Below, piece after piece: positions 8,278-19,045 of a DNA stretch of 64,000 nucleotides (within the stretch, counting starts at the first letter, position 1; each line of letters opens with the position of its first letter). The notes beneath the pieces were generated by a model. That model was not told where the DNA came from and did not search any database. It worked only from the letters and a program-made list of their open reading frames with translations. The stretch comes from Aldehydirespirator sp965116965. GTDB taxonomy: Bacteria > Actinomycetota > Acidimicrobiia > Acidimicrobiales > Aldehydirespiratoraceae. The stretch is from positions 2,232,001-2,296,000 of the forward strand of contig OZ220743.1 of assembly GCA_965116965.1 (NCBI GenBank), given 5' to 3'. The position numbers and the translations under genes are program-made.

Positions 8278-10227
8278 TCACAGGGTCGCGCCGCCCCGAT
8301 CGAGGCTCCGTGCGGATGGGGACCGGGCGGCGTGGCTCTCCCACATGTCGAACATCGTCGCATAACGCCCGCCCAACGCCACCAGTTCACGGTGGCTCCC
8401 GATCTCGACGATCCGGCCCCCGTCGACCACCGCTATCCGGTCGGCCCGGCGGGCTGTGGCCAGGCGGTGGGCGATGATCACCGCGGTCCGCCCTCTCAGC
8501 AGCACGTCGAGCGCCTGCTCGATCTGGGCCTCCGAGCGCAGGTCGAGGTTGCTGGTGGCCTCGTCGAGCACCAGCATGCGGGGCCCGGAGACGAACGTCC
8601 GGGCCAGGGCCAGGAGTTGACGCTCTCCCGCCGACAGCGTGGCCCCCCGCTCGTGGACGATGCCGTCGAGGCCGCCGAGACGCTCCACCACCTCGCTCAT
8701 GCCGACGGTGCCGAGGGCCTCGTGCAGTTCGGCGTCGGTCGCGCCGGGGCGGGCGAAGCCCACGTTGTCGCGCACCGTGCCCGCGAACAGGAAGGGCTCC
8801 TGGGACACGACCCCGATCTGGGACCGCAGGCTTGTGACGGTGACGTCGCGCAGGTCGTGGCCGTCGATGCGCACCGCGCCCTCTGTCGGATCGTACAACC
8901 GGGCGATGAGGCGGGCGACGGTCGTCTTGCCGGCCCCGGTCTCGCCCACCAGCGCGATCGTCTCCCCCGGCGAGACGTGCAGGCTGACATCGTGGAGCAC
9001 GCGATGGTCGCCGCGGTACGAGAAGCACACGCCGTCCAAGGCGACCTCGCCGCGCACCTCGGCGAGGACCTCGGCACCGGGACGATCCGTCACCGCCGGT
9101 TCGGTGCTGAACAGCTCGCGCAGCTTGGCTATGGCCGCGCCGCCCTGCTGGTAGGAGTTGTACAGCTGCACCAGCGCCTGCACGGGAGCGAAGAAGGCGG
9201 TCAGGAACAGCAGGTAGGCGGCCAGCTCTCCCACCGTGATCCGGCCGCCGGCGGTCATTGCGCCGCCGACGGCCAGCAGCACCGCCTGAGTGGCGATGCC
9301 GATGGCCTCGCTGCCCGGCCCGTACAGGGAGTTGGCCCGCGAGGCCCGCAGGTTGGCGTCGCGGTGGCGGTTCACCACCCGGCGATGCTCGGCGACGTTG
9401 GCGTCCCGCCGATCATGGGCGGCGATGACCCGGATGCCGGCCAGGGACTCCTGGAGATCGCCGAGCAGGTCGCCGATGCGGTCGCGCACGCGGCGGTAGT
9501 CCGCCGCGGCGCGGCGCCTGAACCACATCGAGGACGCCAGGGTCGCCGGGACGGCCGCGGCCAGGGTGACAAGGGCCAGCAGGGGGTCGTAGTTGAACAG
9601 CAGGACGGTGATCACCGCCAGGGTGAGGCCCTGGACCGCGAAGTTGACGACGCCCTCGTTGAACAGCACCGACAGCGCCTCGATGTCGGACGTCATGCGG
9701 GTCAGCAGCACCCCGGCCCTCTCGGTGGTGTAGAAGTCCATCTGCTGGCGCTGCATGTGCTCGAAGGTGCGGACTCGCAGGCGCTCCATCAACTGCTCGC
9801 CGAGCCTGCCGGTGAACGCCACCCTGATCGTGCCGGCTCCCGCGGCCAGCGCCAGCAGGCCCACATAGGCCACAGCCGCAATGACCAGCACGCCGCGGTC
9901 GCGGGCCACGATGCCGTCGTCCACCCCGATCTGGGTGAGCACGGGGCCGAGTTGCAGCGCGACCGTCTCGGCGGCCACCAGCAGCAAGGCCAACGCAAGC
10001 CGGTAGCGGTGGGGCCACAGGAACCGACCCAGCCCGAAGCGGCTGCCGGATTCGTCGGTGGTGCGGGACCACTGCACCCCGGGATCGGGATGGGTCGGCT
10101 CGTCGGCCAGCACTCGCTCGACGCGGGCCCTCAGGTCGCCGGGCACGTCCGCGTGGGGCAGACCGGCCTGGGCCGCGGCCTGGACCGAGGTCGGTCCGCT
10201 GCGCATCCCGACGGGCGAGTGGAACAT
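8278..10227 (-). CDS. ABC exporter half-transporter, catalytic-Glu subunit of a heterodimer
   Basis: A 649-residue half-transporter: an N-terminal cytosolic stretch (~70 residues), a type IV ABC exporter transmembrane domain with about six helices (residues ~75-370) and an ATPase domain (~400-640). Walker A is GETGAGKTT and Walker B is MLVLDEATS with the catalytic Glu. The signature is LSAGERQ rather than LSGGQ. The neighbouring subunit at 10469-12241 has the complementary defect (Asp for the catalytic Glu), which is what heterodimeric exporters such as TM287/288, LmrCD and BmrCD look like: one consensus and one degenerate ATP site. Expected role is drug or lipid export across the cytoplasmic membrane; the substrate is unknown. 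Repeat copies 3 and 4 bracket the gene. Confidence 0.9.
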   Translation of the reverse strand: MFHSPVGMRSGPTSVQAAAQAGLPHADVPGDLRARVERVLADEPTHPDPGVQWSRTTDESGSRFGLGRFLWPHRYRLALALLLVAAETVALQLGPVLTQIGVDDGIVARDRGVLVIAAVAYVGLLALAAGAGTIRVAFTGRLGEQLMERLRVRTFEHMQRQQMDFYTTERAGVLLTRMTSDIEALSVLFNEGVVNFAVQGLTLAVITVLLFNYDPLLALVTLAAAVPATLASSMWFRRRAAADYRRVRDRIGDLLGDLQESLAGIRVIAAHDRRDANVAEHRRVVNRHRDANLRASRANSLYGPGSEAIGIATQAVLLAVGGAMTAGGRITVGELAAYLLFLTAFFAPVQALVQLYNSYQQGGAAIAKLRELFSTEPAVTDRPGAEVLAEVRGEVALDGVCFSYRGDHRVLHDVSLHVSPGETIALVGETGAGKTTVARLIARLYDPTEGAVRIDGHDLRDVTVTSLRSQIGVVSQEPFLFAGTVRDNVGFARPGATDAELHEALGTVGMSEVVERLGGLDGIVHERGATLSAGERQLLALARTFVSGPRMLVLDEATSNLDLRSEAQIEQALDVLLRGRTAVIIAHRLATARRADRIAVVDGGRIVEIGSHRELVALGGRYATMFDMWESHAARSPSARSLDRGGATL

Positions 10228-10271
10228 CAGCCTGCGGGCCGGCCTGAGCGGGCCGCATCATCGGTGGCGCC

Positions 10272-10454
10272 CCAGAGGCCGAGCGAGTCGGCAACGAGAT
10301 TCCAGAGAATGCGCCCCTGAGCGAGGCCCTTGGGCCCGAGCGGCCCGTGAGCGCAGCGAACAGGAGCGGGAAGCAGGCCCGAGCGGCCCGTGAGCGCAGC
10401 GAACAGGAGCGGGAAGCAGGCCCGAGCGGCCCGTGAGCGCAGCGAACAGGAGCG
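10272..10454 (-). repeat. dispersed composite repeat, copy 4, with 43-bp core triplicated in tandem
   Basis: Minus-orientation copy starting with block D (CCAGAGGCCGAGC) at 10272. The core beginning GCCCGAGCGGCCCGTGAGCG occurs three times at 10334, 10377 and 10420 with an exact 43-bp period; the third ends at GAACAGGAGCG near 10454. It occupies most of the 241-bp gap between the two ABC exporter subunit genes. There are no unique spacers, so it is not a CRISPR. Confidence 0.9.
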
Positions 10455-10468
10455 TGGATCACAACGCC

Positions 10469-12241
10469 TCACCGCGACGTCCTCTCGCTGGTCTGCGTTT
10501 GCGCAAGGTCGGTAAGCACCTCTGCATAAGCGGGCACGGTCTGCAGCAGATGGCGGTGACTGCCGCTGGCCGCCACCTTCCCGTCGGCGATGAACACCAC
10601 CCGGTCGGCCAGAGCGATGGTGGACAGGCGGTGGGCGATGAGAATGGTGGTGCGCTGGAAGCGACGCCGGCGCAGGGCCGAGTGGATGCGTTCCTCCACC
10701 TCGGCGTCGATGGCGCTGGTGGCGTCGTCCAGCACCAGCACGGCCGGGTCGGCGACCAGGGCGCGGGCGATGGCCAGCCGCTGGCGCTGGCCACCGGAGA
10801 TGGTCGAGCCCCGCTCTCCGAGCTTGGCGCCGGCGCCACCGGGCATGGCCGTCACGAAGCCTCCGGCGGCTGCGTCGACCAGCGCGACGGCCACCGACGC
10901 CTCGTCGGCGTCGGGGCGGGCGAAGGCCACGTTGTCGCGGACGCTGGCCGCGAACAGGAACGGATCGTCGGTCGCCACCGTCACGGCCCGGCGCAGATCC
11001 GAGATGCGCAAGTCCCGCACGTCGATGCCGTCGATGCGCACCCCGCCCCCGACGACGTCGTAGAAGCGGGGCAGCAGCCGGCCGAGGGTGCTCTTCCCGC
11101 TGCCGGTGCGGCCGACGACCGCCACCGTCTCGCCGGGTTCGACGGCCAAGGTGAAGCCGTCGAGGATCGAAGTGCCGTCCCCGGTGGAGTACGTGAACGA
11201 CACGTTGTCGAACTCCACCCGGCCTGCCGGCTCTGTCAGGGGCACGGCGTCGGGACGCTCGGTGATCTCAGGAGACTCGTCGAGTATCTCGAACACCCGC
11301 TGGGCGGCCGCCGAGGCTCGCTGCCACTGGATCAGCACGAAGCCGATCATGCGGAACGGGGCCGCCATGAGGAGCACGTACGCGTTGAACGCGACGATGT
11401 CTCCCACCGCGATGCTTCCGTCGATGGCCAGCAGCCCGCCGGTGAGCAGGACCATGGCCAGTCCGAACCGGGGGAGCGCCTCCATGACCGGCGCGTGGCG
11501 TGCCCGGGCGTCGGCAGTGGCTGTGCCGGCCCAGCGAAGCCTCCGGGCCGACCGGGCCAGCAGGTCCACCTGGGCCTGCTCCTGGGCGAAGGTGCGCACC
11601 AGCTGGGCGCCCTGGATGTTCTCGTCCACGATCATGGCGACGTCGGCCATCCGGGCCTGTGTCACCCAGGTCAGGGGGAAGACCTTGTTCCGCAGCCGCA
11701 GGCCGACGTACAGGACCAGCGGCAGCGGCGCCATCGCCACCAGCGTCAGCGGCAGCGACAGCGCCACCATCGCGGCCGTGCCCATGACCAGCAACGCCAG
11801 CTGCATGGCCACCAGCGGACCGAACGCGAAGAGCAGCTGGATGGAGCGGATGTCGCTGTTGGCCCGCGAGATGACCTGGCCCGTCTGGGTCCTGTCCCAG
11901 TAGGAGAACGACAGCTCGGTGAGGCGCTCAAAGACCAGATTGCGCAGGTCTGCCTCCAGACAGTGGGCGGTGCGGAACAGCCCGTACCGGTAGGCGAAGC
12001 CCAACACGAAGCGAGCGCCGGCCAGCGCGACCAGGGCGAGCACCCACGGCCTCAGCGCCTCGCCGGCCGCGGCCGCGTCCACCCCCCGCCCGATCACCAC
12101 CGGCACGGCCGCGGTGGCCGCCACCGAGACCAGGCCGGCCGCCACGGAGACCGCGAACACGGTCCGGTAGATGGCCACCACCGGCAGGATCCGCCGGAGC
12201 CAGCCGAGGCTGCGGTCGGGGTTCAGGCCGGGTGACGGCAT
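10469..12241 (-). CDS. ABC exporter half-transporter, degenerate-site subunit of a heterodimer
   Basis: A 590-residue half-transporter with six predicted helices in residues ~20-310 and an ATPase domain in ~350-580. Walker A is GRTGSGKST, the signature is ISGGQRQRLAIAR (canonical) and Walker B is VLVLDDATS, with Asp where the general base Glu should be. In heterodimers the Walker B of one subunit and the signature of the other form one site, so this Asp and the LSAGE signature of the partner would sit in the same, degenerate site. It is the first gene of the minus-strand exporter unit and starts at ATG 12241. The gap upstream carries repeat copy 5. Confidence 0.9.
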   Translation of the reverse strand: MPSPGLNPDRSLGWLRRILPVVAIYRTVFAVSVAAGLVSVAATAAVPVVIGRGVDAAAAGEALRPWVLALVALAGARFVLGFAYRYGLFRTAHCLEADLRNLVFERLTELSFSYWDRTQTGQVISRANSDIRSIQLLFAFGPLVAMQLALLVMGTAAMVALSLPLTLVAMAPLPLVLYVGLRLRNKVFPLTWVTQARMADVAMIVDENIQGAQLVRTFAQEQAQVDLLARSARRLRWAGTATADARARHAPVMEALPRFGLAMVLLTGGLLAIDGSIAVGDIVAFNAYVLLMAAPFRMIGFVLIQWQRASAAAQRVFEILDESPEITERPDAVPLTEPAGRVEFDNVSFTYSTGDGTSILDGFTLAVEPGETVAVVGRTGSGKSTLGRLLPRFYDVVGGGVRIDGIDVRDLRISDLRRAVTVATDDPFLFAASVRDNVAFARPDADEASVAVALVDAAAGGFVTAMPGGAGAKLGERGSTISGGQRQRLAIARALVADPAVLVLDDATSAIDAEVEERIHSALRRRRFQRTTILIAHRLSTIALADRVVFIADGKVAASGSHRHLLQTVPAYAEVLTDLAQTQTSERTSR

Positions 12242-12250
12242 CAGGCCAAG

Positions 12251-12357
12251 CTAGAGGCCGAGCGGACAGGTCGCGTCCAACCGGAACTCCCGGAAGGGTC
12301 TGGCGAGGCCCTGGGCCCTTGCGGTCCTCAGGTCGCAGCGAACATGAGCGGGAAGCA
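12251..12357 (-). repeat. dispersed composite repeat, copy 5 (ACCTGAGGG subtype)
   Basis: Minus-orientation copy: TAGAGGCCGAGC, a variable segment, GGCGAGGCC, CTCAGGTCGCAGCGAACATG, AGCGGGAAGC. It lies between the divergent ABC exporter gene and the CNNM/CBS gene, so it overlaps the place where both promoters would be expected. Confidence 0.8.
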
Positions 12358-12413
12358 CCGGGTCGACCGGTTAGATTCACGGCCGCAAGGGTCCGGCGAA
12401 CCTGGGAGGACCG

Positions 12414-13775
12414 ATAGAGACCGCGCTGTGGCTTCTGGCCGCGCTGGCGCTGATAGCAGCCAACGCCTTCTTCGTCGCCATGGAGTTCGCACTGGTGGCG
12501 GTGGACCGGACCCGAGTGGACGAACGGGCTGGGGCGGGCGACCGGCGGGCCCGCATGGTCCAGCGCCTGGTGGGTCGGTTGTCGTTCCACCTCTCCGGCG
12601 CTCAGATCGGCATCACAGTCTCGTCGTTGCTGCTGGGCTTCATGATCGAACCGGCCGTGGCGCCGATGATCGCGCCCGGAGTCGAGGCGCTGTTCGGGAC
12701 GAGCACGCCCTGGGGCGTCTCCGTCGCGGTCGCGCTGCTCCTGGCCACTGTCGTGCAGATGATGATGGGCGAACTCGTCCCCAAGGCCGTGGCCACTACC
12801 AAGCCCTTCGGGATGGCGGTGGCGGTGGCCGTGCCGACCACCGTGTACGGCGTGCTGGCCCGGCCCGTGGTGGCGTTCCTCAACGGCTCGGCCAATTGGA
12901 TGGTGCGCCGCCTCGGCATGGAGCCGCGTGAGGAGATCGACACGGTGCCCGACCGCGACGAACTCGAGCATCTCTTCGTCTCGTCGGGAGAGGAGGGGAT
13001 GCTCGACGAGGGCGAGGTGCGGCTGCTCACCCGGTCGATCCGCCTGGCCGACAAGCAGGCCGACGACGCCATGGTGCCCAGGGTGGAGGTGGTCGCCATC
13101 GAGGCGGACGCCTCGGTGGCCGAACTGGCCGAGTTGGCCGCCGGCACGGGCCATTCCCGGTTCCCGGTCATGGCGGGCCATCTCGACAAAGTCGCCGGTG
13201 TGGTCCATGTGAAGTCGCTGTTCGCCGTGCCCGGACCGGAACGGTCGTCCACGCCGGTGTCGCAGTTGATGCAGCCGATGCTGGCCGTGCCGGAGTCACG
13301 CGACCTCGACGACCTGCTGGACGACCTGCGTACCGGCGCGGGTCTGCTCGCGGTGGTCGTCGACGAGCACGGGGGCACCGCGGGGATCATCACCCTCGAG
13401 GATGTGCTGGAGGAGATCGTCGGCGAGATCGACGACGAGCACGACTCGTTCACACCTGAGCGCACCCGGTCGGAGTCTCGAGGCTCCACCGTGCTGCCGG
13501 CGTCGCTCCATACCGACGAGGTACTCGACGCCACCGGCTTCACCATGCCCGAGGGCGACTACGAGACGCTGGCCGGGTTGGTGCTGGACCGGTTGGGCCA
13601 CATCCCGGTGCCCGGCGAGATCGTCACCGTCGACGGCTGGCGCCTCGAGGTTGTGGCTGTCGACGGGCTGAGGATCGCCGCCGTGAGGGTGGTGGCTCCA
13701 TCTTCGGCCGGAACTGCGCCCGGCGGCAACCCTGGGCCAGTGTCGGGTTCGGTTCCTCCAGAGGCGTCGCCATGA
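12414..13775 (+). CDS. CNNM/CorC-HlyC family membrane protein with CBS pair and CorC domain
   Basis: Hemolysin-C/CorC-family protein, 453 residues if started at 12414. The N-terminal CNNM domain has hydrophobic helices (LWLLAALALIAANAFFVAMEFALV and about three more to residue ~170), then a CBS pair (~220-340) with MVPRVEVVAIEADASVAEL and the C-terminal CorC_HlyC domain (~360-440). The first in-frame ATG is at 12480, but that would remove the first helix; the paralogue at 13772 has the complete helix. A GGAGGA ribosome-binding site (12405-12410) lies four bases before ATA at 12414, and no ATG, GTG or TTG exists in frame between the upstream stop and 12480. Thus either ATA (or CTG at 12426) is used, or the sequence has an ATG-to-ATA change. 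The family is linked to Mg2+ or divalent-cation transport and efflux. Confidence 0.85.
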   Translation: METALWLLAALALIAANAFFVAMEFALVAVDRTRVDERAGAGDRRARMVQRLVGRLSFHLSGAQIGITVSSLLLGFMIEPAVAPMIAPGVEALFGTSTPWGVSVAVALLLATVVQMMMGELVPKAVATTKPFGMAVAVAVPTTVYGVLARPVVAFLNGSANWMVRRLGMEPREEIDTVPDRDELEHLFVSSGEEGMLDEGEVRLLTRSIRLADKQADDAMVPRVEVVAIEADASVAELAELAAGTGHSRFPVMAGHLDKVAGVVHVKSLFAVPGPERSSTPVSQLMQPMLAVPESRDLDDLLDDLRTGAGLLAVVVDEHGGTAGIITLEDVLEEIVGEIDDEHDSFTPERTRSESRGSTVLPASLHTDEVLDATGFTMPEGDYETLAGLVLDRLGHIPVPGEIVTVDGWRLEVVAVDGLRIAAVRVVAPSSAGTAPGGNPGPVSGSVPPEASP

Positions 13776-14830
13776 GCACTGGCACGATCGTGGCCCTGGC
13801 GGTGGCGGTGGTGATGCTCGGGGCCAACGCTTTCTTCGTGGCTGCCGAGTTCGCGCTGGTCGCGGCCCGTGCTGCTCGCCTCGAGACAGCCGCCGCAGGC
13901 GGGGACCGCCGCAGCCGGGTCGCGCTGGCGGCAGTGCGCGACCTGCAAACCCAGCTCGCGGGCGCCCAGCTCGGTATCACCATGGCCTCGCTGGTGCTGG
14001 GCTATGTGGCCGAGCCGGCCATCGCCCATCTCATAGAGCCCGTCATCGAGCGGGTCGTCGAGGTCCCCTCGGGCGTCCTGCACACCATCTCGTTCGCGGT
14101 GGCGCTGTTCGTGGTCACCACGCTGCACGTGGTGGTGGGCGAGATGGTGCCCAAGAACATGGCCATCACCGAACCCGAGTCGTCGGCGAGACTGCTCGCG
14201 CCGGCCATGCGGATCTACGGCGTCGTGTTCAAGCCGGCCATCTGGTCACTCAATGCGGTGTCGGCGGGCATCGTGCGCCTGATGGGCATCAAACCGGTGG
14301 ACGAGATCAACACCGCGCTCACCATCAACGAGTTCCACACGCTGCTGGCAGGAGCCCGCGAGGAGGGAGTGATCGAGCCCACCGAGCATGAGTTGCTGTC
14401 CGGCGCGCTGGAGTTCCGCGCCCAGTCGGTCGGTTCAGTGATGGTGCCCACCGATCGGCTGGTGGCCGTGCCCCGGGGAGCGTCGGCTGCCCAGCTTGAG
14501 GACATCGTGGCCGCCACCGGCCACACCCGGATCCCGATGTGGGGGTCCGATCCCGACGACGTGCTGGGATTCGTGCACGCCAAGGATCTGCTCCGCATGC
14601 CGGCCGAGGCCCGCGAAGACCCTCTGCCGCTGGAACTGGTGCGGCGTATGCGGGTGGTGAGTCCCGACATGGCCGGCCGCGACCTGCTGCTCGACATGCG
14701 CCGGTCGCGGGTTCACATGGCGCTGGTGCGCAACGAAGCCGGGGAGATGCTCGGCGTTGTCACCCTTGAGGACGTCCTGGAGGCGCTGGTGGGCGACATC
14801 TTCGACGAGACCGACGACAACGGCGGGTGA
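13772..14830 (+). CDS. CNNM/CBS domain membrane protein (HlyC/CorC family), lacking the C-terminal CorC domain
   Basis: Second member of the pair, 352 residues, starting at an ATG whose ATGA overlaps the stop of the preceding gene, so translation is probably coupled. The CNNM domain occupies residues ~1-190 (first helix VALAVAVVMLGANAFFVAAEFALV) and the CBS pair ~205-345, ending LGVVTLEDVLEALVGDIFDETDD. The CorC_HlyC transporter-associated domain present in the first paralogue is missing, and the protein stops right after the second CBS motif. Tandem CNNM genes with this asymmetry occur in other actinobacteria, which suggests a hetero-oligomer; that is inference. Confidence 0.87.
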   Translation: MSTGTIVALAVAVVMLGANAFFVAAEFALVAARAARLETAAAGGDRRSRVALAAVRDLQTQLAGAQLGITMASLVLGYVAEPAIAHLIEPVIERVVEVPSGVLHTISFAVALFVVTTLHVVVGEMVPKNMAITEPESSARLLAPAMRIYGVVFKPAIWSLNAVSAGIVRLMGIKPVDEINTALTINEFHTLLAGAREEGVIEPTEHELLSGALEFRAQSVGSVMVPTDRLVAVPRGASAAQLEDIVAATGHTRIPMWGSDPDDVLGFVHAKDLLRMPAEAREDPLPLELVRRMRVVSPDMAGRDLLLDMRRSRVHMALVRNEAGEMLGVVTLEDVLEALVGDIFDETDDNGG

Positions 14831-14908
14831 TCGGTCGGTCGCGAAATCTGCGCAGCCATGCCGAACATGTCGGCACAACTGCTCAGAGAAACCTGGTGAT
14901 GTGACCGG

Positions 14909-15676
14909 CTAGGCGCCGATGGCGTGGTAGCCGCCGTCGGCCTGGACGACAGATCCGGTGGTGACCGGCAGCCAGTCGCTCAGCATGGCCACGATCGTGC
15001 GCGACACCCCGGTGTGGTCGGTGACGCTCCAGCTGAGCGGCGCCCGCTGGGCCCAAGCGTCCTCGAATTCGGAGAACCCGGGGATGGAGCGGGCGGCCAT
15101 GGTCTTCATCGGCCCCGCCGAGACCAGGTTCACCCGGATGCCCTGCGGCCCCAGGTAGCGGGCCAGGTACCGGCAGGTCGATTCGAGGCCGGCCTTGGCC
15201 ACGCCCATCCAGTCGTAGCCGGGCCAGGCTCGGCTGGCGTCGAAGTCCAGGCCGACGATCGAGCTGCCCGCCGGCATGAGCGGGGCGACCGCGTCGGTGA
15301 GCATCTTGAGCGAGTAGGTGGAGATCTCCAGGGCCACCTTGACGTCGTCCCATGCGGCGTCCATGAACGTGCCGCCCAGGCAGACCTCGGGGGCGAACCC
15401 GATGGCGTGGAGCGCACCGTCCACCTCGCCCCAGCTGCCGGCCAGATGGTCGCGCAGGGCGTCGGCGTGGGACGGCTCCGTCGCGTCGAACTCCACCACG
15501 TCGATGCCGTCGCCGAGCTTGCGGGCGGTGCGCCGGGTGAGGCGCATGGCCCGCCCGGCCCCGGTCACGAGGATCTCGGCGCCCTCGGCCAGCGCCAGCT
15601 CGGCCGCCCCGAAGGCGAGCGAGGCGTCGGTGAGCACGCCGGTGACGACGATGCGCTTGCCGTCGAGTAGGCCCAT
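14909..15676 (-). CDS. fabI: enoyl-[acyl-carrier-protein] reductase (NADH), InhA/FabI type
   Basis: Catalyses the last step of fatty-acid elongation, NADH-dependent reduction of trans-2-enoyl-ACP. The 255-residue protein has the FabI/InhA hallmarks: GVLTDASLAFGAAELALAEG (variant Rossmann motif, SLAF instead of SIAF), VDGALHAIGFAP and the catalytic Tyr and Lys in YDWMGVAKAGLE (Tyr-x6-Lys spacing). The end QADGGYHAIGA is typical. ATG at 15676 matches the family N-terminus; the longer frame to 15835 runs into non-coding DNA. It is divergent from mshC across a 160-bp region that contains a duplicated piece of the mshC start. Confidence 0.93.
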   Translation of the reverse strand: MGLLDGKRIVVTGVLTDASLAFGAAELALAEGAEILVTGAGRAMRLTRRTARKLGDGIDVVEFDATEPSHADALRDHLAGSWGEVDGALHAIGFAPEVCLGGTFMDAAWDDVKVALEISTYSLKMLTDAVAPLMPAGSSIVGLDFDASRAWPGYDWMGVAKAGLESTCRYLARYLGPQGIRVNLVSAGPMKTMAARSIPGFSEFEDAWAQRAPLSWSVTDHTGVSRTIVAMLSDWLPVTTGSVVQADGGYHAIGA

Positions 15677-15765
15677 GGCCGGCAACGCTACCTTGAGAAC
15701 GTGCGGCTCTATGGCGCAGCCCCCGGTGAAGCAGTTGCTTCGGCTGACCCGTCGGCGGGGGCGGC

Positions 15766-15872
15766 GTGACGCTGCGGCTCTACGACACAGCCCTTGGCGC
15801 GCCCGCTCGCTCGGCTCGTCTGTTGGGCGACGCACTGTGACGCTGCGGCTCTACGACACAGCCCTTGGCGCG
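15766..15872 (+). repeat. 36-bp direct repeat: duplicated 5' end of mshC
   Basis: Positions 15766-15801 and 15837-15872 are identical, beginning GTGACGCTGCGGCTCTACGA, 71 bp apart. The second copy is the true start of mshC. The first can be read as a 24-codon peptide from GTG 15766 whose TGA (15838-15840) overlaps the mshC GTG in a GTGA arrangement. Confidence 0.9.
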
Positions 15873-16982
15873 GTGGCGGACTTCGACGCCCCGCCGGTGG
15901 TGCGCATGTACGTGTGCGGCATCACGCCCTACGACGCCACCCACCTGGGGCACGCCGCCACCTACATCACCTACGACGTGCTTCAGCGACGCCTTCGGGA
16001 CATGGGCCGCGAGACCCGCTGCGTGCGCAACATCACCGACGTCGACGACGACATCCTGGCCGCGGCCGACCGCCGCGGGGTCCACTATCTCGACCTGGCC
16101 TTCGACCAGACGGCCCGCTTCGACGACGACATGGCCGCGCTGAACACCCTGCCGCCGGCCTCCGAGCCCAGGGCGACCTCGGCCATCCCCGATATCCGGG
16201 GCTTCATTCACGCCGCCCTGGAGCGGGGCTTCGCCTACCGGTCCGGCGGAAGCGTGTACTTCGACACGCAGGCCTTCTCCGGCTTCGGCTCGCTGTCGGG
16301 ATTCGGGCGCGACCACATGATCGAGCTGGCCCGGCAGTGGCGCGACGACCCCGACGACCCGGCCAAGCGGGACCGACTCGACTTCGTGCTGTGGCAGCAG
16401 GCCCGTGGTGGCGAGCCGTCGTGGGAGTCCCGCTGGGGTCCGGGGCGGCCCGGCTGGCATGTCGAGTGCTCGACGCTGGCGCTGCGAGAGCTGGGCGAGA
16501 CTATCGATCTGCACGGCGGGGGAGTGGACCTGCTGTACCCGCACCACGAATGCGAGCGGGCCCAGTCCGAGGCGGTCACGGGCAAGCCGTTCGCCCGCCA
16601 TTGGATGCACCAGGCGCTAGTGCACTACCAGGGCTCCAAGATGTCGAAGTCGCTGGGGAACCTGGTGTTCGTCCACGACCTGCGGCAGCGCCACGAACCG
16701 ATGGTGATCCGCCTGGCCCTCATGGCCCAGCACTACCGCACCCCCTGGCCCTGGCACGACGGCCTGCTGCAGGAGGCCGCAGAGCGTCTCGCCCTGTGGC
16801 GCAGCGCCAGCACCGGAGACGACGGCGACGCGGACCTCCTCGACGAGGTCCGTCAACGCCTCGACGACGACCTGGACGTCCCCAGTGCGCTGGCCGCGAT
16901 GGACGGCGCCGCCGGTGCCGGCCATCCGGTGCACGCCGCGGCCGACCTGTTGGGAGTTGCCCTGCAAGAGGGCGCGATGTGA
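15837..16982 (+). CDS. mshC: L-cysteine:1D-myo-inositol 2-amino-2-deoxy-glucoside ligase (mycothiol biosynthesis)
   Basis: ATP-dependent ligation of cysteine to GlcN-Ins, the penultimate step of mycothiol synthesis, in the cytosol. It is a 381-residue class I cysteinyl-tRNA-synthetase relative lacking the C-terminal anticodon-binding region. MYVCGITPYDATHLGHAATY (Cys and HLGH zinc/ATP motifs, Thr-His as in MshC rather than the CGPTVYD...HIGH form of CysS), GWHVECSTLALRELG, YPHHECERAQ and GSKMSKSLGN are present. GTG at 15837 is chosen because homology begins there; the frame extends far upstream without meaning. A 24-codon leader-like frame overlaps this start. thrS follows after 73 bp. Presence of mshC supports an actinobacterial host. 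Confidence 0.92.
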   Translation: MTLRLYDTALGAVADFDAPPVVRMYVCGITPYDATHLGHAATYITYDVLQRRLRDMGRETRCVRNITDVDDDILAAADRRGVHYLDLAFDQTARFDDDMAALNTLPPASEPRATSAIPDIRGFIHAALERGFAYRSGGSVYFDTQAFSGFGSLSGFGRDHMIELARQWRDDPDDPAKRDRLDFVLWQQARGGEPSWESRWGPGRPGWHVECSTLALRELGETIDLHGGGVDLLYPHHECERAQSEAVTGKPFARHWMHQALVHYQGSKMSKSLGNLVFVHDLRQRHEPMVIRLALMAQHYRTPWPWHDGLLQEAAERLALWRSASTGDDGDADLLDEVRQRLDDDLDVPSALAAMDGAAGAGHPVHAAADLLGVALQEGAM

Positions 16983-17055
16983 ACGGTTCCGCAGTCGATG
17001 GTCTGATCGGCGGGCAGCCGCCCGCGATCGGGGGGCAGCGGTAGCCTCGGAGGCG

Positions 17056-19044
<1,989 letters not shown>

Positions 19045-19045
19045 C

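Noticed and set aside
8107..10320. A 737-codon plus-strand frame and similar long frames at 10433-12235 and 27594-29813
   Set aside because: They are antisense to well-supported ABC exporter and molybdenum hydroxylase genes; their His/Gly/Arg/Gln-rich composition is the usual shadow in GC-rich DNA.
10334..10454. CRISPR-like array
   Set aside because: Three contiguous 43-bp units with no unique spacers, part of the dispersed repeat family.
15837..16982. Cysteinyl-tRNA synthetase (CysS)
   Set aside because: The GITPYDATHLGHA motif and the short length without an anticodon-binding extension fit MshC better.
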